From NCBI GenBank assembly GCA_905477565.1, contig CAJQGO010000284.1, positions 1-9,631 on the forward strand: a DNA stretch of 9,631 nt. Reading direction: 5' to 3'. Source of the DNA: an uncultured Planctomycetota bacterium (GTDB lineage: Bacteria; Planctomycetota; Planctomycetia; Pirellulales; UBA1268). How positions within the stretch are numbered: the stretch's first letter is position 1; each line of letters opens with the position of its first letter. Position numbers and translations under genes: made by a program. A model generated the notes under the pieces. It ran no database searches and was not told where the DNA came from. It saw nothing but the letters and a program-made list of their open reading frames with translations. Below are positions 1 through 6,547 of the stretch, in pieces.

Positions 1-1
1 A

Positions 2-1303
2 GTGTCTACCAGTCCACCACTGCCATCAACAACTACTGCGAATGCAAATACGCTGCAAGAGAATGTGACCGTGCCAGTTTTAGACGAACCGATCCTTGGT
101 TTTTTGGAGAGTGACGCGAATATTGGACGGGGAGTTGTTCTTCATCGAAATCGCGAAGCTGATCGAAGTGAGTTGGATGGATGGCTAGCCTTGCCGACGG
201 AATCAGTGCTTGGCCCTTATGAGGAAATTCAGGTGCCGCCCGGGCTCAGCCCTGTCCTCGATGTGGGGGGCGTTACAGTTCGTATGAAACCTCGAGCACA
301 CGCTATTTTTAAACTCGATAGTCTCCAGAAACCACGGATCGAACTTTTATCTGGAAGTATTGTGATTCGGTCTGCAGATGACACAGCTCAAATAGGTATC
401 GCTGCCGGTGGCCTCAATGGGATTATATTGTCAGGTCTCATGGGAAGTGTAGCGATTGACGTTTCTAAAGCTCCTTCTGATGTATTGGCAGCGAGGCAAA
501 CTCGGCAGAGTCAGATTGCCAGAGTATGTGCTTTGGAGAAGCCGGTTGAGTGGAAGCAAACGCAGCCAGGAGGGCTTCCTGTAGCAAGGCCACTGCGTGG
601 AATTTCAGAGGCAGTCCAATTGTCGCCTCAAGAGATTCTTGAATGGTCTGAAACGAGGCCACTGGAGGCAAGTCTTCGCACCGTGGACTCTCTCCCAACG
701 TGGGCGGTATCGTCGAGATCACTTTCGAGACTGAAGAAGTCAGCAAGTGAGTCACTTGCTGAAGCAATCACACGTCCCGAACCGCTACTGAAGTCACTTA
801 TCGAGTTGTCAGATGATTCTCGAATTGAGAACCGTATGATTGCCGTTGAAACGCTTGCGCTTCTTGGTTGGTACGACCAACTTGTGGAGTTGTTGGCTTC
901 AGCACCAAGACCGGGTCCAGGGCCATCCGCTGAAATGTGGAAGCAACTCGAGGGGCAATCCGTTCCTCCTGCCCTTGCAGATGCCACGCAGGCGTTCGCA
1001 TTGAAAAAGTCATTACGGGATCATGTCCGTCCAGAGCAGGGAGAAATTCTTGTTGGTCTTGCTGCGCGTTCACTCCTTTCAGATGCAAAGGAGGCAAGGA
1101 CACCAAAACTCATTAGCTTGCTGGAGGACAAAAACATTATCTTTCGCAGGTATGCAATTCAGTGGTTGCGAGAGCTCTACGAAGAGTCGCCACCAGATAT
1201 GGCAAAATATCGCGCGGACTGGAGTGAAAAACAATTGGTGGAGGGTGCTGACTTTTGGCGAAAGAGGTACGACCAAGGGCTTCTCAGCCCGCGGACACCT
1301 TGA
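2..1303 (+). CDS. Hypothetical protein, FecR-like beta section plus helical C-terminus (probably 5'-partial)
   Basis: I do not recognise a named family. The frame is open from the first bases of the window; the GTG at position 2 can serve as a start, but the first ~25 residues are a Ser/Thr/Pro/Asn-rich stretch that reads like an interdomain linker, so the true start is probably upstream. Residues ~30-155 are beta-rich, with a pattern resembling FecR-type domains (GGVTVRMKPRAHAIFKL, then LLSGSIVIRS, then GLMGSVAIDV). Residues ~215-430 are mainly helical and amphipathic; the segment around 278-300 (MIAVETLALLGWYDQLVELL) and that around 375-400 look like degenerate HEAT-type repeats. Large planctomycete proteins with a membrane anchor followed by FecR-like domains are common, and this could be the C-terminal part of one. 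No catalytic motif is visible. It ends at TGA 1301-1303, 306 bases before hpf. The reading frame is secure; the function is unknown. Confidence 0.75.
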   Translation: MSTSPPLPSTTTANANTLQENVTVPVLDEPILGFLESDANIGRGVVLHRNREADRSELDGWLALPTESVLGPYEEIQVPPGLSPVLDVGGVTVRMKPRAHAIFKLDSLQKPRIELLSGSIVIRSADDTAQIGIAAGGLNGIILSGLMGSVAIDVSKAPSDVLAARQTRQSQIARVCALEKPVEWKQTQPGGLPVARPLRGISEAVQLSPQEILEWSETRPLEASLRTVDSLPTWAVSSRSLSRLKKSASESLAEAITRPEPLLKSLIELSDDSRIENRMIAVETLALLGWYDQLVELLASAPRPGPGPSAEMWKQLEGQSVPPALADATQAFALKKSLRDHVRPEQGEILVGLAARSLLSDAKEARTPKLISLLEDKNIIFRRYAIQWLRELYEESPPDMAKYRADWSEKQLVEGADFWRKRYDQGLLSPRTP

Positions 1304-1355
1304 TGTCTCAAGGGCTGACGTTGGCTGGATTCCTCTTTTCAACCGGAGAAACAGC

Positions 1356-1466
1356 ATGCGTTTGTTCCCCTTCCTCAGCTTGTTTATGATCAAAACGGTA
1401 TTACGGAAAGAATTTCGGCGAAATCAGAATGTGTCGAACTCGACATCTTCTATTTGGATCGGATGA
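1356..1466 (+). CDS. Doubtful small ORF, 36 residues
   Basis: An ATG at 1356 is preceded by GGAG at 1345-1348 with a 7-base spacer, a better ribosome site than most genes in this window have. It encodes 36 residues: a short hydrophobic start (MRLFPFLSLFMI), then a basic stretch (KTVLRKEFRR), then a polar Asn/Ser-rich end. The TGA stop at 1464-1466 touches the inverted repeat that starts at 1465. It could be a small membrane-associated protein or a leader peptide for hpf, but a length of 36 codons is easily reached by chance. The evidence is only the ribosome site and the composition; I recognise no homolog. Confidence 0.2.
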   Translation: MRLFPFLSLFMIKTVLRKEFRRNQNVSNSTSSIWIG

Positions 1467-1489
1467 TAAGCGGGAAATCTCGGCTTATC
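1465..1489 (+). repeat. Inverted repeat GATAAGC/GCTTATC
   Basis: GATAAGC at 1465-1471 is the exact reverse complement of GCTTATC at 1483-1489, with 11 bases between. It could fold as an RNA hairpin or act as a protein-binding operator upstream of hpf. No T-run follows, which argues against a standard terminator. Confidence 0.45.
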
Positions 1490-1515
1490 GAAGTGCTTGC
1501 TCGCCTGCATAGGCA

Positions 1516-1543
1516 TTGGCCATCGTAGAGTTAGTTTGGCCAA
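1516..1543 (+). repeat. Inverted repeat TTGGCCA/TGGCCAA
   Basis: TTGGCCA at 1516-1522 is the exact reverse complement of TGGCCAA at 1537-1543, separated by 14 bases. The centre lies about 80 bases upstream of the hpf start, a position that suits a regulator site; a hairpin in the hpf leader is the alternative. There are two half-sites, and no third copy was noticed nearby. Confidence 0.45.
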
Positions 1544-1609
1544 CATTTTCTGGTGGGCCTTCGAGCTTTCTTCGTAATGGTTTGGATACTGGTCGGAAAG
1601 GATTGATAC

Positions 1610-1930
1610 ATGCAGATAAACGTTTCCGCCCGACACGGGCATCTGAGCGCTGCTTCGCAGTCCAAAATTTCTGCAAAAGTATCACGTCTAAAAAGATATT
1701 TTGATCGTATTACCGCGTTGGATGTGACTGTGGATCTCGCTAATACATCCCTTCCAGCTGTTGAAATTATTGCGTCAGCAGAGCATTTTCATGATCTTGT
1801 TAGTCATGAAACCTCACCCAATCTCTGGCGGAGTATCGATGGCGCAGTTCAAAAACTTGAGCAGCAATTACGGAAGCACAAAGAAAAAGTACGAGATCAT
1901 AAAAATGTCGAGACAGTCCGAAGAAGTTAA
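1610..1930 (+). CDS. hpf: Ribosome hibernation promoting factor, short form (HPF/RaiA, S30AE family)
   Basis: This 106-residue protein matches the short HPF/YfiA family, which binds the 30S subunit in the mRNA/tRNA channel and stabilises inactive ribosomes when growth slows. Visible family marks are the N-terminal strand MQINVSARHG, the helix-to-strand segment SRLKRYFDRITALDV (residues 25-39), and the long C-terminal helix with the basic signature DGAVQKLEQQLRKHKEKVRDH (78-97), which is close to the same region of enterobacterial HPF. The C-terminal dimerisation domain of long HPF is absent. The ATG at 1610 is supported by GGAAAGGA at 1595-1602 with a 7-base spacer. It sits 27 bases before ptsN; hpf next to ptsN recalls the rpoN-hpf-ptsN cluster of proteobacteria, but rpoN is not here: the upstream gene is unrelated. 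Family assignment is firm; the link with the PTS is inferred from gene order. Confidence 0.93.
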   Translation: MQINVSARHGHLSAASQSKISAKVSRLKRYFDRITALDVTVDLANTSLPAVEIIASAEHFHDLVSHETSPNLWRSIDGAVQKLEQQLRKHKEKVRDHKNVETVRRS

Positions 1931-1957
1931 TCTCGTCGGAGTAGATACAAAACAACT

Positions 1958-2434
1958 ATGAAATTTTCAGATTTTGTTTCAGTCGATGCCATTCGTCCAA
2001 GTGTGGTTGCAAACTCGAAAGAGGGCGTTATTCGTGAGATGACGCAGTCGCTTGTTGATGCTGAAAAGATTGCTGTAAGTGAAATGGACAGCATCGTGAA
2101 AGCTATCATGAAGCGAGAAGATCTTGGAAGTACAGGCATAGGGCGTGGAGTCGCGGTGCCGCATACGAAACATCCAAGTGTTAGTCGCCTTGTTGGGACG
2201 GTTGCAATTAGTGAACAGGGGGTTGATTTTGAAAGCCTGGACGGAGAGCCTGTGCAGCTGTTTTTTCTCCTTGTCTCACCGCCGGATCGACCTGGAGATC
2301 ACTTGCGAGCCTTGGAAAATATTTCAAGACAGTTACGAGATGATGCTTTCTGTAAAACGTTGAAAGAGGCTGGTGGTCCTCAAGAAGTCTGGCGACTCCT
2401 TGAGGACGCTGATGCTCAAAGCATCGCTTCGTAG
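1958..2434 (+). CDS. ptsN: PTS enzyme IIA, fructose/nitrogen-regulatory type (PtsN-like)
   Basis: This 158-residue protein is a single PTS EIIA type-2 domain. The phosphate-accepting His is H69 in GRGVAVPHTKH, and the second conserved His is H115 in PGDHLRALENIS; REDLGSTGIG just before the active site is also typical. Such proteins receive phosphate from HPr. As a stand-alone IIA with no EIIB/EIIC in the window, and placed behind hpf, it fits a PtsN (IIA-Ntr)-like regulatory role more than sugar transport, although a fructose-type IIA working with distant EIIBC cannot be excluded. The start ATG at 1958 agrees with the family's N-terminus, but the nearest purine box (CGGAG, 1937-1941) is 16 bases away, so its ribosome site is poor and translation may depend on hpf, 27 bases upstream. 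The gap to ptsH is about 46 bases. Confidence 0.92.
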   Translation: MKFSDFVSVDAIRPSVVANSKEGVIREMTQSLVDAEKIAVSEMDSIVKAIMKREDLGSTGIGRGVAVPHTKHPSVSRLVGTVAISEQGVDFESLDGEPVQLFFLLVSPPDRPGDHLRALENISRQLRDDAFCKTLKEAGGPQEVWRLLEDADAQSIAS

Positions 2435-2480
2435 TTTTTGGAGAGTGAGGGGATTAAGTCACCAAGTGGCTAAAAAGCGG

Positions 2481-2900
2481 ATGACAACAGATCAAACTGA
2501 GAATTCGATGCACGAGACCCATTCACGCGAAGTTGTCGTGGCAAATGAGCAGGGGCTGCATGCCCGGCCAGCTGATTTGGTGGCGAGAGAAGCGCAGCGA
2601 TGGGAATCACGTATTGAGTTTGTGGGAAAAGCTCAGCGGGTCGATGGGAAAAGTATTCTTGACCTTTTGACTCTTGCCGCTGAAGAAGGCACTCGCCTGG
2701 TTGTGGAAGCAACTGGTCCAGATGCCTCTGAGGCACTTGATGCCATAGGAAGCCTCTTCGAGCAGAAATTTGCTCTGAATGAAGAAAATACAAGAAGACA
2801 CACAAATAAAACCAAACAGGAAAAACAGATTTCAAGCGATTCGGCTGGAATAAATACGGCAGCCTGTGAGGGTGCCGCCGGAAGGAATACAAACAGTTGA
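2481..2900 (+). CDS. ptsH: PTS phosphocarrier protein HPr with extended C-terminal tail
   Basis: This is HPr, the small protein that carries phosphate from enzyme I to EIIA. Counting from the ATG at 2481, the active-site His is H27 in NEQGLHARPADL, and the regulatory-Ser region is DGKSILDLLTLAAEEG with S58 in the position of Ser46, so control by an HPr kinase is possible. The HPr fold ends near residue 100. A further ~40 residues, polar and low in hydrophobics (rich in N, T, K, S, then Ala/Gly), have no counterpart in ordinary HPr of 85-90 residues. The start is uncertain: ATG 2481 lacks a ribosome site; ATG 2508 has a weak GAG 6 bases upstream and would put the His at position 18, nearer the usual 15; GTG 2466 is also possible. 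The frame stays open upstream into ptsN, but those residues do not look like HPr. Confidence 0.88.
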   Translation: MTTDQTENSMHETHSREVVVANEQGLHARPADLVAREAQRWESRIEFVGKAQRVDGKSILDLLTLAAEEGTRLVVEATGPDASEALDAIGSLFEQKFALNEENTRRHTNKTKQEKQISSDSAGINTAACEGAAGRNTNS

Positions 2901-2937
2901 CCAGATGTCGGCATTCGCAGGCTTCTTGTCTTACGTG

Positions 2938-2967
2938 GTGTTTAGTTACCTGCCGGTAGATAAACAC
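2938..2967 (+). other. Hairpin with internal loop after ptsH
   Basis: GTGTTTA at 2938-2944 pairs exactly with TAAACAC at 2961-2967. Inside it TACC (2947-2950) pairs with GGTA (2955-2958) around a TGCC loop, and a 2x2 mismatch separates the two helices. It starts 37 bases after the ptsH stop. An A-rich stretch, not a T-run, follows, so it is more likely an mRNA-stabilising or processing hairpin than an intrinsic terminator. Confidence 0.5.
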
Positions 2968-3035
2968 TGACAAAAATAAAACAACAAAAGGAGACGCGCG
3001 ACGCAAGGCGCCCGGAAAGTAGGATGTTGATCATT

Positions 3036-3061
3036 GGCTGAAGCGAAAGTTGTCGCTAGCC
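3036..3061 (+). other. Hairpin upstream of ptsI start
   Basis: GGCT (3036-3039) and AGCGA (3042-3046) pair with TCGCTAGCC (3053-3061), leaving a two-base bulge (GA, 3040-3041) and a six-base AAGTTG loop. The nine base pairs make it one of the strongest local structures in the gap. It ends 42 bases before the ptsI ATG. Confidence 0.45.
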
Positions 3062-3103
3062 GATCTCCCTGCAAAACGGATGTCGCCTTGATCGCCGGCG
3101 CCC

Positions 3104-4843
3104 ATGCTAAAATTACAAGGTATTGCGGTTTCGTCGGGGGTGACAATCGGCGAGGCACTTGTTCTCGACAGCGAAGGCTTTCGGATTCCGAGGCGTTTCG
3201 TGGCGCGAAGTGCTGTTGATACAGAACTTCAACGGCTGTCGAATGCGATTGCTGAATCAACGGCCGAAATCAAGAAGAACCGTGATGCCGTTCGTGGGGA
3301 ACTTGGTGAGCAGTATGCCGCAATTTTTGATGCCCATCTGGCAATGCTCCATGATCAACGGCTGCAGGAAGAGTTGACAAGTGCAGTCCGAGAGCGCAAT
3401 TGGTGGCCAGAATATGCGGTGAGCCGAACGCTCCGACGCTACGCTAAAGTCTTTCAGAAACTTGATAATCATATCGCGCAGCGGGCTCACGATATCTATG
3501 ACATTGAAAAGAGTCTTCTGCGAAACCTTCTAGGTCAACGCAGGGAGACGCTTGCGTCGATTTCAGAGCCAGTCGTAATACTAGCTCATAATCTGACGCC
3601 AAGTGAAACAGCAAATCTGGATCGACGTTTTGTGAAAGGTTTTGCAACAGAGCTTGGTGGACCAGGGAGCCATACGGCGATCGTTGCAGAAGGGCTTGAG
3701 ATACCTGCCGTTGTTGGAATTGGCCCTTTCCTGGCAGATGTTTCTGGTGGTGAGCCAGTCATTCTTGATGGCAATCAAGGCGTAGTCATTCTTCAGCCCG
3801 ATGAAGAAACCATAGCCCGATACAGGCTTGAAGCAGAGGTTGCTGAAACGGTTGCTGCGTCTCTTGGGCAATTGCGAGACTTACCGGCAGAGACGATCGA
3901 TGGTGTGAGAGTACAAATTCGAGGAAACATTGAGTTTCCTGAAGAAGTTGAACAGTGCATGCGACGGGGTAGTGATGGCATAGGGCTTTATCGCACCGAA
4001 TTTCTGTATCTCACAAGTCGGCACGAGCCAAGCGAAGAAGATCATTATCGTGCGTACCGCAAGGTCATCGATGCAATTGACGGGAAGCCGATGGTGGTCC
4101 GGACGTTGGATTTAGGCTCAGACAAGATGCTTACTGAGAAAAGCCCGGAGGAGGAGCGAAATCCATGTTTGGGCCTACGAAGTATTCGCCTTTCCTTGCG
4201 ACAGTTACCGATGTTTCGGACGCAGTTGCGTGCCATTTTGCGAGCGAGTGCACACGGTGATGTCCGAGTGATGTTTCCATTGGTCTCGACAATCCTTGAG
4301 TTGCGTCAAGCACGATTAGTCTTGGCTGACGTGATGGAAGATCTTGCTGAGCATGATATTAATTTCAATCCAAAGTTGAAAATCGGAATAATGGTTGAGA
4401 CACCAGCCGCCGCAATGATGCTCGATGCATTTATTGAGGAAGTGGACTTTGTCTCTGTTGGAACAAACGACCTCATTCAGTACACGCTGGCTGTTGATCG
4501 TGGAAATAAGGATGTAGCAGATCTCTATAGCGCGTGTGATCCAGCAGTTATCAGATTGCTAAAGAGATCTCTTGATATTTCGCATGATGCCGGAGTATCG
4601 GCAAGTGTCTGTGGTCAGATGAGTGGAAGCGTCATGTACACCCAGTTATTGCTTGGCCTTGGGCTTCGTGAACTGAGTGTGCCTGCTGCAGCCATACCGG
4701 AAATAAAACAGGCGGTTCGAAGCGTATCGATCGCCGATTGTCAGGCTGTTGCGAAACGGGTGCTTGAAATGAACAGCGCTCGTGACGTGAAAGCCTTTTT
4801 GCGTGATCAAAAACGACGGCTTCTAGCGGAGACTGTCGCGTGA
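3104..4843 (+). CDS. ptsI: PTS enzyme I (phosphoenolpyruvate-protein phosphotransferase)
   Basis: At 579 residues this is a full-length enzyme I, which autophosphorylates on His with PEP and passes the phosphate to HPr in the cytoplasm. Domains in order are the N-terminal domain (~1-145), the swivelling phospho-His domain with H190 in LGGPGSHTAIVA, and the PEP-binding barrel (~260-550). Barrel motifs seen are GIGLYRTEFLY (R297), VVRTLDLGSDK (R333), GIMVETPAA (E432), SVGTNDLIQYTLAVDRGN (N455, D456) and SVCGQMSG (catalytic C503). There is no N-terminal GAF domain, so it is of the sugar-PTS type and not EI-Ntr (PtsP), although it sits with a PtsN-like IIA. The active-site loop reads GGPGSH where GGRTSH is usual. 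The start is decided by an in-frame TGA at 3089-3091: ATG 3104 is the first start after it and matches the family's N-terminus, yet no Shine-Dalgarno sequence precedes it. rng follows after 49 bases. Confidence 0.96.
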   Translation: MLKLQGIAVSSGVTIGEALVLDSEGFRIPRRFVARSAVDTELQRLSNAIAESTAEIKKNRDAVRGELGEQYAAIFDAHLAMLHDQRLQEELTSAVRERNWWPEYAVSRTLRRYAKVFQKLDNHIAQRAHDIYDIEKSLLRNLLGQRRETLASISEPVVILAHNLTPSETANLDRRFVKGFATELGGPGSHTAIVAEGLEIPAVVGIGPFLADVSGGEPVILDGNQGVVILQPDEETIARYRLEAEVAETVAASLGQLRDLPAETIDGVRVQIRGNIEFPEEVEQCMRRGSDGIGLYRTEFLYLTSRHEPSEEDHYRAYRKVIDAIDGKPMVVRTLDLGSDKMLTEKSPEEERNPCLGLRSIRLSLRQLPMFRTQLRAILRASAHGDVRVMFPLVSTILELRQARLVLADVMEDLAEHDINFNPKLKIGIMVETPAAAMMLDAFIEEVDFVSVGTNDLIQYTLAVDRGNKDVADLYSACDPAVIRLLKRSLDISHDAGVSASVCGQMSGSVMYTQLLLGLGLRELSVPAAAIPEIKQAVRSVSIADCQAVAKRVLEMNSARDVKAFLRDQKRRLLAETVA

Positions 4844-4849
4844 TGTATG

Positions 4850-4868
4850 TGCCGCCTCACGGGTGGCA
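4850..4868 (+). other. Hairpin in the ptsI-rng gap
   Basis: TGCCGCC at 4850-4856 pairs with GGTGGCA at 4862-4868 (seven pairs, one G-U) around a TCACG loop. It starts seven bases after the ptsI stop and ends 24 bases before the rng start. No T-run follows, so read-through into rng is expected. A processing or 3'-end-protecting role is possible. Confidence 0.45.
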
Positions 4869-4892
4869 GATCAATAGAAAGAAAGAAAGATT

Positions 4893-6500
4893 ATGAAGCA
4901 GGAGATGCTGATTAATGTGACGCAGGCTGAAGAATGCCGCATCGCAATTATTGAGGAGGGTGTACTGGAGGAACTTTATGTTGAACGAACAAGTCAGGAA
5001 AATCTTGTTGGCAACATCTATAAGGGACGGGTCGTCAACATAGAGCCATCCATTCAGGCCGCTTTTGTTGATTTCGGTGTAGGGCGGAATGGATTTCTCC
5101 ATATCAGTGATATTGAGCCCCAATACTATCGTCAGGGTGGTCTTGACCCCGACAAGGCTTTTGAATTGACCGATCCGGCAAAAGCTTCTTCTGAAGGATC
5201 AAATAACGGAGGAAGGCCTTCAGATCGACATCGAAAGCCACGGATTGGTGATCGTCCTCGTATCAAGCCACCGATACAAGACGTTTTGAAACGGGGTGAC
5301 GAATTACTGGTGCAGGTCATCAAGGAAGGCTTTGGCACGAAAGGGCCTACTCTATCAACCTACATCTCTATTCCTGGCCGGTACCTGGTCCTTATGCCGC
5401 CGCTTGGTCGAGTTGGAGTCTCGAAAAAGATTGATAATGAAAAAGAACGGCGAGTGCTTCGAGGGATTATGAATGCGCTCAAGCCGCCTAAGGGGGTCGG
5501 CTTCGTCGTACGAACAGCTGGTACTGAGCGAACCAAGTCAGAGATGGCTCGTGACATGGCGTATTTACTGCGGCTTTGGAAGAGCATCGTCAAACGGATG
5601 AGGAAATATTCCGCTCCAATCGATATCTATCAGGAAAGTGACATGATTATTCGGACAATCCGAGACATGTTCACCGAAGACGTGGGCAGAATTCTTATTG
5701 ATGATCGTGCTGCATACGAGCGAGCAAAAGAGTTCCTCGAGTTGGTCATGCCTAAGTACGCCAGTCGGTTACAGTTTTATGATGGTAAAGAACCATTATT
5801 TTATCGCTATCGACTTGAAGAAGAGATTAGCCGAATTCATCAGCATAAAGTTCCACTTAAAGGAGGAGGGTCGATCGTAATCGATACGACCGAAGCGCTT
5901 GTTGCCATCGATGTTAACTCAGGAAGTTTTCGCACTGAAAAGTCAGCGGAAGAAAACGCCTATCAAATGAATCTGATAGCGGCAAAAGAGATTGCTCGTC
6001 AGTTACGATTACGGGACCTCGGTGGCGTCATTGTGAATGACTTCATTGACATGCGGCGAGAGAAATATCGTCGCGGAGTTGAGAGGGCCTTGCACGATGC
6101 AATGAAGCGAGACAGAGCTCGTACAAAAGTCTTACGGACGAGTCCCTTCGGGTTAATAGAGATGACTCGACAGCGAATTCGTCCGTCACTGCGAAAGAGT
6201 GTTTTTCGAGATTGCCCAACATGCCTGGGTACTGGAATGGCAAAAACTGCAGAAAGCATGGCGATCGAGGTTATGCGAATGTTGCAACTGTCGGTAACGC
6301 GTGAGGATATTGCGCGTTTGACAATTACAGTGCATGATGAAGTGGCAACGTGGATAAATAACCGCAAGAGACGAGAGATTGCCCAATTCGAAGACGTTTC
6401 TCGTGTAGAACTTCATATTGTGGGTCAGGACACTGCGTCCCCAGAACACCTAGCAATTGAAGCATGGGAAGCGAGTGGGCGAACGGTGCGGTTTCCATAA
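4893..6500 (+). CDS. rng: Ribonuclease E/G family endoribonuclease
   Basis: This 535-residue protein is an RNase E/G, the single-strand endonuclease that processes rRNA and starts mRNA decay. Residues 1-35 (MLINVTQAEECRIAIIEEGV) are the family start, and 38-150 hold the S1 RNA-binding domain (GNIYKGRVVNIEPSIQAAFV, then GFLHISDIEP). The catalytic acids are D340 in VAIDVNSGSF and D383 in GGVIVNDFIDMR; the latter has Asn where Ile/Val is usual, with the Asp kept. The Zn-link cysteines are C441 and C444 in CPTCLGTG. Residues ~81-128, inside the S1 region, are a charged Pro/Arg/Gly/Ser-rich insertion not present in short RNase G. The protein ends soon after the small domain, without a degradosome-scaffold tail, so rng fits better than rne, though rne is possible. 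The start ATG 4893 follows a purine tract of AGAA repeats (4876-4890) rather than a GGAG box. Confidence 0.95.
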   Translation: MKQEMLINVTQAEECRIAIIEEGVLEELYVERTSQENLVGNIYKGRVVNIEPSIQAAFVDFGVGRNGFLHISDIEPQYYRQGGLDPDKAFELTDPAKASSEGSNNGGRPSDRHRKPRIGDRPRIKPPIQDVLKRGDELLVQVIKEGFGTKGPTLSTYISIPGRYLVLMPPLGRVGVSKKIDNEKERRVLRGIMNALKPPKGVGFVVRTAGTERTKSEMARDMAYLLRLWKSIVKRMRKYSAPIDIYQESDMIIRTIRDMFTEDVGRILIDDRAAYERAKEFLELVMPKYASRLQFYDGKEPLFYRYRLEEEISRIHQHKVPLKGGGSIVIDTTEALVAIDVNSGSFRTEKSAEENAYQMNLIAAKEIARQLRLRDLGGVIVNDFIDMRREKYRRGVERALHDAMKRDRARTKVLRTSPFGLIEMTRQRIRPSLRKSVFRDCPTCLGTGMAKTAESMAIEVMRMLQLSVTREDIARLTITVHDEVATWINNRKRREIAQFEDVSRVELHIVGQDTASPEHLAIEAWEASGRTVRFP

Positions 6501-6547
6501 ACCTCAGCAAAAAGTAGTGAAGAAAGTGACAAACTCCCGTGCTTTGC

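Larger units (their letters stand above)
1304..1609 (+). other. 306-base gap upstream of hpf
   Basis: This gap lies between the hypothetical gene and hpf and presumably carries the promoter of the hpf-ptsN-ptsH-ptsI group. I see two 7-bp inverted repeats (1465-1489 and 1516-1543, listed separately) and one doubtful small ORF (1356-1466). I found no convincing sigma-70 -35/-10 pair and no sigma-54 (TGGCAC-N5-TTGC type) element. GATACT at 1585-1590 is a possible -10 box but has no matching -35. No run of T follows either inverted repeat, so neither is a clear intrinsic terminator for the upstream gene. Confidence 0.5.
2901..3103 (+). promoter_or_regulatory. 203-base leader between ptsH and ptsI, with several paired segments
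   Basis: This is the longest gap within the PTS group. It holds two hairpins (2938-2967 and 3036-3061, listed separately) and a possible long-range helix: GGCGCC-C-GG at 3007-3015 can pair with CCGGCGCC at 3095-3102, ending one base before the ptsI ATG. GGAGA at 2990-2994 could also pair with TCTCC at 3064-3068. An A-rich, unstructured stretch (2970-2989) leads to a Shine-Dalgarno-like AAGGAG at 2988-2993 that is followed by no start codon at a usable distance. Either ptsI has its own promoter here, or the leader controls ptsI translation in a shared transcript. All pairings were read by eye and no folding energy was computed. Confidence 0.4.

Noticed and set aside
1023..1355. Open frame overlapping the end of the first gene
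   Set aside because: It overlaps the coding frame of the hypothetical gene and has no family resemblance; only its last part (1356-1466), which lies outside that gene, was kept as a doubtful small ORF.
2373..2480. Upstream extension of the HPr frame back into ptsN
   Set aside because: These residues overlap the ptsN end by 62 bases and do not look like an HPr N-terminus; HPr similarity starts just before NEQGLHARP.
2988..2993. AAGGAG as a ribosome site for a hidden gene
   Set aside because: No ATG, GTG or TTG follows within a usable distance that opens more than a few codons; ATG 3024 stops after five codons.
2470..3006. 178-codon open frame on the minus strand
   Set aside because: It lies opposite ptsH and its leader, has an irregular Cys/His/Arg-rich composition typical of an antisense shadow, and resembles nothing I know.
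5999..6367. 122-codon minus-strand open frame inside rng
   Set aside because: It lies fully within a strongly conserved RNase E/G coding region; it is a shadow of that gene.
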